Positions 53,731 through 60,900 of a DNA stretch of 64,000 bases are shown piece after piece. A program made the translations under genes and the position numbers. This DNA is from Anaerolineales bacterium UBA2395 (GTDB lineage: Bacteria > Chloroflexota > Anaerolineae > Anaerolineales > Villigracilaceae): positions 187,731-251,730 of the forward strand of contig DDSH01000028.1 of assembly GCA_002343775.1 (NCBI GenBank), given 5' to 3'. The notes beneath the pieces are model-generated. The model was not told the origin of the DNA. It worked only from the letters and a program-made list of their open reading frames with translations, and searched no databases. Positions within the stretch are counted from its first letter, which is position 1; every line of letters starts with the position of its first letter.

Positions 53731-54828
53731 ATGGGCAATTCAAAAAATATACTTTTTACAGCCTTCTTAATCATTATAATGACGATATTCATAGGTTGCA
53801 GTTCTTCTGCAAAAAACATCAACAATGATCAGATGACATTTGGGGTTACAGAAGCTTTATCGGGAACACCCTCTAGAACATCCATACCAACACTCATAAG
53901 AACCCCATCGGGTACACCTGTCCCCACAAAACCAACCGTGACAATGGATCCAAATCAACAAACATGGTTGGCTACCGCTCGCGCAATCCAAAAAGCAACT
54001 AGGATTGCTTCTGAGCAAACCAAAGAAGCACTAGAGACAAGAATTGCAAGTTTCCCTAAAGTGGATTGCAATGATCTTTCAAGGTCAGATAGTCTTTCGC
54101 CAGATGGAGAATGGGTTGTTACAAGTTGTGGAGGGCGTTATAACCATTATCTAATCATACGCAATATGATGGGAATTAAATGGGATTTGGAATTTAATGA
54201 TTTTTTACCTATTAGCTGGCGTGAAGAAGGGATGCCAGGCGGATTAAGCACGGTTTTTTGGGATTCTGAAGGAGACTATTTATACTTTACAACACATATT
54301 GGCTGGTCAGGGGGAGGAGATGAATGTTTTCCTGGGTTTGGCACCAACGGGCTTTTTCGACTCGATCTAAAAACAGGTTATTGGGTGACGCTTATCAATC
54401 CACCGACATATTTTCCGGGCGATGAAATAAAGTTCGCTCCAACCGGAAGAAGATATGCTGTTGACAAAAACGGTGTAATGATCTCTGATCTAAAAACAGG
54501 TGAAGTTATCCAAATCAACGCAACTGGTGTTATGGATTTAAGTTGGTCACCAGACGGCACAAAATTGGCGTTTTCCACTGCAGATTGCAATGAGGAGGGA
54601 AAAGTAATTTATTCATCCGTTTTTGTTTGGGACACCTTGGCAAATAGAGAACAAGAGATCTTAACCATCACCGGCGTCCTATTACATCCTGAATCCTGGC
54701 ACAGCAATAACCTTCTCAGAATTAAGGAGGAGAAATTTGATGGTTTGAATAATTTATATTCGGTTTATACATATGACCTACCCCAAAGAAATCTGGTCTT
54801 TGTAGGTACAGCCACGCCTTATCCGTAA
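53731..54828 (+). CDS. AT-rich lipoprotein with partial TolB-like propeller
   Basis: 365 residues. Lipobox TIFIGC at about 19-24, a Thr/Ser/Pro-rich linker to about 80, and then strands with propeller repeats (LSPDGEWV, WSPDGTKLAFS). The DNA is clearly more AT-rich than all neighbours, and codon choice differs, which points to recent gain. It lies 0.6 kb from the MITE copy and ends one base before the stop of the STAS gene on the other strand. Function unknown. Confidence 0.8.
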   Translation: MGNSKNILFTAFLIIIMTIFIGCSSSAKNINNDQMTFGVTEALSGTPSRTSIPTLIRTPSGTPVPTKPTVTMDPNQQTWLATARAIQKATRIASEQTKEALETRIASFPKVDCNDLSRSDSLSPDGEWVVTSCGGRYNHYLIIRNMMGIKWDLEFNDFLPISWREEGMPGGLSTVFWDSEGDYLYFTTHIGWSGGGDECFPGFGTNGLFRLDLKTGYWVTLINPPTYFPGDEIKFAPTGRRYAVDKNGVMISDLKTGEVIQINATGVMDLSWSPDGTKLAFSTADCNEEGKVIYSSVFVWDTLANREQEILTITGVLLHPESWHSNNLLRIKEEKFDGLNNLYSVYTYDLPQRNLVFVGTATPYP

Positions 54829-54829
54829 A

Positions 54830-55231
54830 TCAAAACGACTTTAACGCCTCATTAAGGTCGGTGAACACCTCGAGGAATTGGGTCAGCCCGACCACATCCA
54901 GCACCTGCGACACGGCAGGCTGCGGGTTGAGCAGCTTGACATGATTCCGAGCCGAGGCATCTTGCTGCGGGTTAATGGCGCGGAAGGTTGGCCTGCCCCC
55001 GTCTTTTATGTTGACCGATTGCCCGGTAAAGATGCGCACCACGGTATGAAGTGCCATCAACCCGGCGCTGCTGACATAGGGGACTTTGGTCATATCCAGC
55101 AAAAGATTGCGTACACCATCGTCATATGCCTGCTGCGCACGGTCGATGACCGTAGTGTAGGTGGATGAATCCACATCGCCCATGATCTGCATGACGGTCA
55201 CACCTGCATGGTTGGTAAGGGAAATCTGCAT
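54830..55231 (-). CDS. STAS-domain anti-anti-sigma factor
   Basis: 133 residues, one STAS domain: VTVMQIMGDVDSS at the start and the phosphorylatable loop YVSSAGLMAL, with Ser in the expected place. It lies 15 bases after the flavocytochrome gene. Such proteins take part in partner switching with anti-sigma kinases and SpoIIE-type phosphatases; the receiver-phosphatase at 9653 is a candidate. AAGGAG precedes the ATG. No anti-sigma (RsbW-like) gene is in view. Confidence 0.92.
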   Translation of the reverse strand: MQISLTNHAGVTVMQIMGDVDSSTYTTVIDRAQQAYDDGVRNLLLDMTKVPYVSSAGLMALHTVVRIFTGQSVNIKDGGRPTFRAINPQQDASARNHVKLLNPQPAVSQVLDVVGLTQFLEVFTDLNEALKSF

Positions 55232-55246
55232 CCGGTTCTCCTTTTG

Positions 55247-56524
55247 TTATCTAAAATTGAACTCTTCGAAGTGGATGTTTCCAACGGGCACGCCCGCTTC
55301 CATAAATTTCTTTTCGAATGCCTGCACCATCGGCAGCGGACCACACATGTAGACATGGTGTCCGCTGACATTCCCACCGGCGTTCTTGACGATCTCATCC
55401 ACGGTCAACGAACCTTGCGTGGATGAGAAGCGGATATGTGCTTTCAAGTTCGGGTGTTTCTGCGCGATTGCGCGAATTTCGTCCGCAAAGACGGCTTCGT
55501 CCTCGTGGCGCACGGTGTAGTAGAAATGCACTTCATGGGTCAGATCCGTTTTCAGGTCCCGCAGGAACGACAGGAAAGGCGTGACACCAATGCCACCCGC
55601 GACCCAAATCTGTTGGTCGCCGCCGGACTTGTAATTGAACATCCCATACGCACCTTCAACAATCGCCTCCGTGCCTTGCTTCAAATTTTGGAAGAGGTGA
55701 CGGGTGAAATCGCCGCTGGCTTTGATGGTGACCCGCAACACCCCTTCGTGCGGCGCGCTGGAAATGGTGAAGGGATGTGATTCGTTCAACAGCTTGTCGC
55801 CCAGAAACCTGAGGAATAGGAACTGTCCGGCATGGACGTGCTGGATGGGTTTGCCTTTGGGACGCAGCGTGACTTCGGTGGTGGAGGAGTTCGGATGGTT
55901 GACCGCTTCCACGGTATACGGCACATACTTCCCCACAAACCCGCCGAGGAATTCGGTATATACGTATGAGACCACGCCAATGATAAAGAAAATCTGCGTC
56001 CAATTGATGGCGATGAACGCGCTCAATCCGTTGACGTTTAGTGCATGCAAATAGCCAAGGATGAAGAAAATACCAATGAAGCGATGCAGCTTCTTCCAGC
56101 CTTCGTAGGTGCTGTTCGTCAGGGTGTTAAGGAAAGGGATGCGCGGTGCAAGCGTCGGCAGGACGATGGCAACGATTCCCAGGAAGGCAATGATGGCAAG
56201 GTAGTTCCCAATCCGCAGATCAACGGTTGTGATGGGAACGACCAGCAGATGGACGAACATCAGCAGAAAGGCGCTGGTGGATGTGCTGCGATGGGCTATG
56301 TACATCTTGTCCAAGCCGCCGAAATACGGTTCCGCCCAACGCGGACGCGTGGAAAGGAACAGCGAGAACGACATCAACACCACCAGCAACGATCCCAATA
56401 CTTCCCCCGCATAGGTCCGCAAAAAGTTCTCCCGCCCGTCATTGATGGGAGGGAATACCAGCCAAACGACGACGGTCAATACAACCAGAACGATAAAGAC
56501 AATATTTCCCAGTTTATGCTTCAT
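55247..56524 (-). CDS. Ferric reductase-like flavocytochrome with FAD/NAD domain
   Basis: 425 residues. Six membrane helices of a ferric-reductase/NOX-like heme domain (about 1-190) are followed by the ferredoxin-reductase module: FAD site ESHPFTISSAP, NAD site VAGGIGVTPFL, and C-terminal MCGPLPMVQAF. It passes electrons from NAD(P)H through FAD and probably two hemes across the membrane to an outside acceptor. It sits between two STAS genes on one strand, an unusual association. Confidence 0.9.
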   Translation of the reverse strand: MKHKLGNIVFIVLVVLTVVVWLVFPPINDGRENFLRTYAGEVLGSLLVVLMSFSLFLSTRPRWAEPYFGGLDKMYIAHRSTSTSAFLLMFVHLLVVPITTVDLRIGNYLAIIAFLGIVAIVLPTLAPRIPFLNTLTNSTYEGWKKLHRFIGIFFILGYLHALNVNGLSAFIAINWTQIFFIIGVVSYVYTEFLGGFVGKYVPYTVEAVNHPNSSTTEVTLRPKGKPIQHVHAGQFLFLRFLGDKLLNESHPFTISSAPHEGVLRVTIKASGDFTRHLFQNLKQGTEAIVEGAYGMFNYKSGGDQQIWVAGGIGVTPFLSFLRDLKTDLTHEVHFYYTVRHEDEAVFADEIRAIAQKHPNLKAHIRFSSTQGSLTVDEIVKNAGGNVSGHHVYMCGPLPMVQAFEKKFMEAGVPVGNIHFEEFNFR

Positions 56525-56589
56525 ATTCGATACCCTGTAAAAATCATTAAATCAACAACGATGCCGTATCGCATCGTTGTCAGTCAGCG

Positions 56590-57006
56590 CTACTCGTAGG
56601 AGTCGAGCGCTTTTTGTTTATCGGTAAATGTTTCGAAGATCGCAGAATATCCGACCATTTCCAGAACGTTGACGACTTGCGGGGTGGGGTTCAGCAGTTT
56701 AACGGATTTCTGAAACCCGCTCGAGCGCGAACGGTCGATGGATTTGAGCGCCGCCCAGCCCTGATCGGGGTCGGGGATCGCTTCGCCGCGCATCAGCAAC
56801 GCGATGGTATGCAACGCCACCAGCCCCGCGCTGGAAATATACGTCAACCCGCTCATATCCAAAAGGACATTCCTTGCGCCGTCCTGCCGGATGCCCTGGG
56901 CGACCTGGATCAACTGTTGATAGGTTTGCCCGTCCAATTGCCCCACAAGCCCAATTACGGAAACCGGCACATTCCCCTGTTCCTGCGAAACATTGATTTC
57001 AATCAT
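56590..57006 (-). CDS. STAS-domain protein (second copy)
   Basis: 138 residues from the ATG at 57006 (AGGAG, 6 bases upstream). STAS fold: VSVIGLVGQLDG and Ser-bearing loop YISSAGLVAL. It is related to the STAS protein at 54830. Located 65 bases before the flavocytochrome gene and 27 bases after the YprB-like gene. Confidence 0.9.
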   Translation of the reverse strand: MIEINVSQEQGNVPVSVIGLVGQLDGQTYQQLIQVAQGIRQDGARNVLLDMSGLTYISSAGLVALHTIALLMRGEAIPDPDQGWAALKSIDRSRSSGFQKSVKLLNPTPQVVNVLEMVGYSAIFETFTDKQKALDSYE

Positions 57007-57033
57007 CTGCTGCTCCTCGAGAGTGATACTCAA

Positions 57034-58254
57034 TTATAAACCCGCTTTTCTTTGCAAACGGGCAAGGCGATGGTCGATCTCATGCAGCCAATGCTTGCGG
57101 ACATAGGCTGGCAGGTCGGCTTTTTCCACTTCCTGGCGCGCCGAGGTTGCCCATTGAATAGATAAGGCTACATCACGGAGTTTGTGTTCGTAGTATTTCG
57201 CCAGCTCGATGTGTGCGTAGATGTGACCCTTCCCCGCCGCCTCTTCCCACAACCTCACAGCCTGACTCAAATCTCCGCGCTTTTTCTGCAACGCAGAGAG
57301 ACGCTTCACCGCCACACCGAAATCGGATTCCTCCAACCCGATCTCAAGTCCACGCTCGAAGAGACGCGCCGCCTCGTCCCAATGACCGAGGTCTTCGTAC
57401 AATTTGCCCAGCGCAATGAAATCCAACCCGTGCTCCACGCGCCCGTTGTACGGGTCTGCCAGCAGCTCACTGACATGCCCCAGCAGCGCAGCCATCGCCA
57501 CCACATCCATCGCGTTGTGATAGAACACCCCTCCCAACGGACGGGCATCGCCGGTGCGCAAATAATCGAAATACAGCCAGGGAATTTCATAGCCCGGCAC
57601 TTCCTCAGAGGAGCGTGTGAAACCCAGCACATGCTCTTCGAGATACTTCAACGCGCGTGAAGGCAGCCGGTCGCGCCATAAACGCCTCGCCAGCGGAAGC
57701 AGGTCGATATGGGAATAATCCTTGAAAGGCACAGGGATGCGGTTCAACGAATACCGCGTAACCAGCAAAGGCGCATCGAAAGACTTGCCATTGAACGTCA
57801 CCAACCCCTCACACGGCGCGAGAAAATGGATCAACGCTTCGAGCATGGCGGGTTCTTCGGAAGGGTCGCGCAGAAAGAATTGACGCAGCACGAATTGACC
57901 GTCCATGAAACGCGCCGCCCCGACGAGAAACGCAACTGTACCCGTCCCACCGGAAACACCGGAAGTCTCTGTATCGAGAAATGCGAATTTGTGAATGGGC
58001 ATCTCCGCGATGCGCGGGTCGTTTGCCCATTGCGAGATGAAGGAAAGCGGAAAGGGGGAATAAGGGGAAACTTGCCCGTGCAGATAGTCGCTGCCAAAGG
58101 CTTGCTGGGAGATGAACGTCTCGCCGCGCGGGGTGGAGTGAACGCTCCCGGCGACGACTGATTCGATGGTGCGGCTTTCCGGCTTCGGCGGAGTCGGGAG
58201 CGACTTTGCCGTTTTGACACCGAGCGACTTTAGCTTATCTGCAAGCGAAGGCAT
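57034..58254 (-). CDS. YprB-like RNase H-fold exonuclease with TPR tail
   Basis: 406 residues. An RNase_H_2 exonuclease domain holds the DEDD-type residues (FLDTETSG, FNGKSFDAPLL, HNAMDVVAM). The C-terminal 130 residues form TPR-like helices. Members are predicted 3'-5' exonucleases on DNA or RNA. No Shine-Dalgarno sequence is visible at the ATG. Confidence 0.9.
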   Translation of the reverse strand: MPSLADKLKSLGVKTAKSLPTPPKPESRTIESVVAGSVHSTPRGETFISQQAFGSDYLHGQVSPYSPFPLSFISQWANDPRIAEMPIHKFAFLDTETSGVSGGTGTVAFLVGAARFMDGQFVLRQFFLRDPSEEPAMLEALIHFLAPCEGLVTFNGKSFDAPLLVTRYSLNRIPVPFKDYSHIDLLPLARRLWRDRLPSRALKYLEEHVLGFTRSSEEVPGYEIPWLYFDYLRTGDARPLGGVFYHNAMDVVAMAALLGHVSELLADPYNGRVEHGLDFIALGKLYEDLGHWDEAARLFERGLEIGLEESDFGVAVKRLSALQKKRGDLSQAVRLWEEAAGKGHIYAHIELAKYYEHKLRDVALSIQWATSARQEVEKADLPAYVRKHWLHEIDHRLARLQRKAGL

Positions 58255-58295
58255 GCAGGCAATTTTATCCCAAACGGTTGCGAGCGGGTTTCAGA

Positions 58296-58970
58296 TCAAT
58301 TGGGGAATAAATTCTGATGAAGGGAACTCAGCTGGTCGAGAGATTTGACCGCAACCGGTGTGGCAATGACGAACAATCTGCCCCAGCTGAGGTTGCCGTC
58401 CTGCTCGATGCAGGTTTGCAGGGTGAGGTGGAAATCGCCGCGATAGACATGGTTGAAAAGCTGTTCGGCAGTAAAGACGGTTTCGGTCTCAACATCTCTA
58501 AAGTTGCTGTACGGGCTGAGCGGCGAAAGCGCCTGGTAGCGCTGCACATCCACGATCATGAAAGATTGGGTTTGTCCGTTGCCGTAGACCAATGTGATGA
58601 TCGTGCCGGGAGTCAACTGGAAAAATCCTGCGCCTGCAAGATAGTTGTGGGCGAGCAGCCCGATGTTCCCTACTTCGCTGGCAATGCTGAACTGCGTGAC
58701 CGTGGATTCGGTGCTGGATACGTAACCGGGGTTGCCCATCGGCTGCTGAATGATGGGGAATGCCATCACACCGGGTACGTAAATTCCACGTAATGCGTTT
58801 GCATTCCCATCCACCACAGAGGCGACAAAATCGGGCAGAGACGGGACAGCCGCGGTTTGCCCAAGAGCGTATGCCTGCGTCGGAAAGACGAAAGCAACGG
58901 TCAATAGAACAAGGAATACAAGTGTGAGGGGTAGGTTTTTGATCTGTGCAATTTGGTTTCTGGGTGCCAT
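58296..58970 (-). CDS. Sortase-like secreted protein under c-di-GMP riboswitch control
   Basis: 224 residues from the ATG at 58970 (AGGAG, 6 bases upstream). A signal or membrane anchor covers about 15-35. The sortase pattern is complete: His 108 in LLAHNYLAGAG, Cys 187 in LTLQTC and Arg 198 in WGRLFVIA. Sortases cleave a sorting motif and join proteins to a surface acceptor; no obvious substrate with LPxTG-like tail is in the window. Two tandem c-di-GMP-I riboswitches precede it, and a terminator hairpin lies between them. Confidence 0.85.
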   Translation of the reverse strand: MAPRNQIAQIKNLPLTLVFLVLLTVAFVFPTQAYALGQTAAVPSLPDFVASVVDGNANALRGIYVPGVMAFPIIQQPMGNPGYVSSTESTVTQFSIASEVGNIGLLAHNYLAGAGFFQLTPGTIITLVYGNGQTQSFMIVDVQRYQALSPLSPYSNFRDVETETVFTAEQLFNHVYRGDFHLTLQTCIEQDGNLSWGRLFVIATPVAVKSLDQLSSLHQNLFPN

Positions 58971-58979
58971 GTTGAACTC

Positions 58980-58998
58980 CTGGCGGGCGAGCACCCAG
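58980..58998 (-). promoter_or_regulatory. Possible Shine-Dalgarno sequester hairpin
   Basis: CTGG (58998-58995) can pair with CCAG (58983-58980), which overlaps the start of the CCAGGAG ribosome binding site of the sortase-like gene. Such a switch would let the nearer riboswitch act on translation. Short stem, so tentative. Confidence 0.35.
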
Positions 58999-59037
58999 AT
59001 CCTTTGCGCAGAGCGAATTGAATCTGTGGAGGCTCGT

Positions 59038-59127
59038 CTTCGGTGGCTTGGCTGCCGTGGCTGCGTCTTTGCAGCGGTAGGTCCATAGCTTTGCGTCGCC
59101 GTCTTTCGACGGGTTTGCCGTTATCGG
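59038..59127 (-). promoter_or_regulatory. c-di-GMP-I riboswitch (GEMM-I), proximal copy
   Basis: On the minus strand: GGCAAACC, GNRA tetraloop (CGTC-GAAA-GACG), the conserved ACGCAAAGC core, then P3 ending in the tetraloop receptor CAGCCAAGCCACCG. It starts at 59127 and ends 67 bases before the sortase-like ATG. It differs from the distal copy at only two bases. Confidence 0.9.
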
Positions 59128-59162
59128 AACGATCTCATTTGGTTGTAAGGTACAAATACAAT

Positions 59163-59188
59163 GCGGGCTTGACGTGTGCCAAGCCCGC
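59163..59188 (-). terminator. Terminator hairpin between the two riboswitches
   Basis: 9-bp GC-rich stem (59163-59171 with 59180-59188), 8-base loop, then ATTGTATTTGT on the minus strand. It follows the distal riboswitch by 28 bases and is the likely transcriptional expression platform. Confidence 0.7.
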
Positions 59189-59216
59189 AGAAGGAAATGA
59201 AAAGGAGATGGATTTT

Positions 59217-59306
59217 CTTCGGTGGCTTGGCTGCCGTGGCTGCGTCTCCGCAGCGGTAGGTCCATAGCTTTGCGTCGCCGTCTTTCGACGGGTTTGCCGT
59301 TATCGG
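59217..59306 (-). promoter_or_regulatory. c-di-GMP-I riboswitch (GEMM-I), distal copy
   Basis: Same 90-base aptamer as the proximal copy, 88 of 90 bases identical; both differences (TCC for TTT) lie in the variable P3 stem. The conserved core and tetraloop-receptor are intact. Confidence 0.9.
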
Positions 59307-59318
59307 TTTTCTGCCTAC

Positions 59319-59324
59319 AGTATA
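59319..59324 (-). promoter_or_regulatory. -10 element of the riboswitch-sortase transcript
   Basis: TATACT on the minus strand, about 13 bases ahead of the distal aptamer's first base; -35 not clear. Confidence 0.4.
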
Positions 59325-59376
59325 TCCGTATTGGGGTGATTTGGAGTTTTCATTTTGGTAATGTTGCTTTTTTGTA

Positions 59377-60849
59377 ATGTGCGGTTTCATGCTACACTTG
59401 CGCGACTTCGAGGATGAGAGTTTGGCAAAAAATCGTCTCCCATTTTGGCTAAAAGTTTTATACGGATCCGGGGATTGGGGCATTGCCAGCATCGGCATGA
59501 TGCGCTCCATTTTCTACGCCATCTACCTGACGGATGTGGTGGGCATCGAACCGCGCCTCGCCTCGTTGGGCGCATTGGTCGGCATTGTGTGGGATGCGAT
59601 CAACGACCCGATCATCGGGATATTAAGTGACCGCGTCAAATCCAGCCTGGGACGGCGTCGCCCGTTTCTGCTGTGGTTCGCCTTCCCCTTTGGTCTGAGT
59701 TTCGTCATGCTGTGGTCTGCGCCAAACTGGGAAAGCCAGGTGGGATTGTTGATCTACGTCACACTTGCCTTCATGATCTCAGATACCCTGACCACACTGG
59801 TGACCGTCCCATTCCTCTCCCTGACCCCGGAGTTGACCCAGGACTACGACGAGCGGACCTCCCTTTCCAGTTTTCGCACGGTCTTCCAATTGCTCTCCGC
59901 CATGACCGTGGTCATCGCCGCGCCTATGATCGTGGATGCGGTCATCCTCGGCGGCGGTTCCCAACAGCAAGGATTCATGACCGCGGGAGCCGTCTTCGGC
60001 GCGATCGGGGCGCTTCCGCTTTTTCTCATTGGCTTGTTCGTGCGCGAACGGTTTGGTCCCAACCCTGGGCAGGAGACCCTTTCCTTTCGCGAGAGCATGC
60101 AACTGGCGTGGAAGAATGTCCCGTTTCGTTATGCGGTGGGGATCTATATGTTCAACTGGTCGGCAGTGGATATGGTCGCGATTACCTTCCCGTTCTTTCT
60201 TTTATATTGGGTGGCGCAAGGCGATCTGTTGGTGAGCGTCGACTTTTTAGGATTGAATCTCGCGCTTGAGTCGGCGTTCTTCGGTGTGATGATGTTGGTC
60301 TGCGTGCTCTTTGTGCCGTTCTGGTTGAAATTCGCAAAACGGTATAACAAGATCAAAGCCTATATCGCCGGGATGACCGCATGGATCGTGGTGCAGGTAT
60401 TGATCTTCACCATTCAACCCGGAGAAGTTGGGTATCTGCTTTTCCTCGCCGCACTGGCTGGCATCGGTGTGTCCGCTGCGTACATTTTGCCCGATTCAAT
60501 TCTCCCGGATGTGATCGAATGGGATGAACTGCGCACCCGCCGCAGGCAGGAGGGAATCTACTACGGCATCCGCACACTCATCCGCAAGTTGACCGGGGCA
60601 CTGGTCATCTTTGTTACGTTGCAAATTCTCGGCTGGTCGGGCTATCAAGTCCCCCCGGGGGATGTGACCCAATTTCAGCAGAACGAGTCGGCGGTCTTCA
60701 TGATCCGCATGATGGTTTCGTTCATCGGCGCGGGGATCTTGCTGGGGACGATCCTGCTCGCGTGGACATACCCGCTTTCGCGTGAAAAATACCAACGCAT
60801 TCAAAAATTGCTCGCCATCCGCAAAAACAAAAACGCGGAAACGGAATAA
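59377..60849 (+). CDS. GPH-family (MelB-like) sodium:sugar symporter
   Basis: 490 residues, twelve membrane helices. Family signature near the start: PFWLKVLYGSGDWG, then DAINDPIIGILSDR, and in the middle RRRPFLLW. It imports a sugar or similar compound with sodium or proton. The start is uncertain: no ribosome binding site precedes the ATG at 59377; a TTG at 59422 has GAGG upstream and would begin the protein right at the family's usual start. Divergent from the riboswitch transcript. Confidence 0.9.
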   Translation: MCGFMLHLRDFEDESLAKNRLPFWLKVLYGSGDWGIASIGMMRSIFYAIYLTDVVGIEPRLASLGALVGIVWDAINDPIIGILSDRVKSSLGRRRPFLLWFAFPFGLSFVMLWSAPNWESQVGLLIYVTLAFMISDTLTTLVTVPFLSLTPELTQDYDERTSLSSFRTVFQLLSAMTVVIAAPMIVDAVILGGGSQQQGFMTAGAVFGAIGALPLFLIGLFVRERFGPNPGQETLSFRESMQLAWKNVPFRYAVGIYMFNWSAVDMVAITFPFFLLYWVAQGDLLVSVDFLGLNLALESAFFGVMMLVCVLFVPFWLKFAKRYNKIKAYIAGMTAWIVVQVLIFTIQPGEVGYLLFLAALAGIGVSAAYILPDSILPDVIEWDELRTRRRQEGIYYGIRTLIRKLTGALVIFVTLQILGWSGYQVPPGDVTQFQQNESAVFMIRMMVSFIGAGILLGTILLAWTYPLSREKYQRIQKLLAIRKNKNAETE

Positions 60850-60865
60850 ATTCCGCTCCCGCGTT
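60832..60865 (+). terminator. Hairpin overlapping the symporter stop
   Basis: AACGCGG pairs with CCGCGTT and ACGGAAT with ATTCCGC-like bases; the TAA stop is in the loop. Followed by degenerate CTTCAACTTGTAACC repeats rather than a T-run. Confidence 0.55.
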
Positions 60866-60900
60866 CCACCTTCAACTTGTAACCTTCAACCTGAAACCTT
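60866..60900. repeat. Degenerate heptad-like repeat tract 1
   Basis: Reads CACCTTCAACTTGTAACCTT and CAACCTGAAACCTT: short imperfect repeats of the type (C)TTCAACnTGnAACC. A similar tract is at 63289-63348. It lies between convergent genes. Confidence 0.6.

Noticed and set aside
58498..59265. 255-codon minus-strand frame spanning the riboswitch region
   Set aside because: Its internal protein repeat is only the translation of the two riboswitch copies; the real product there is RNA.
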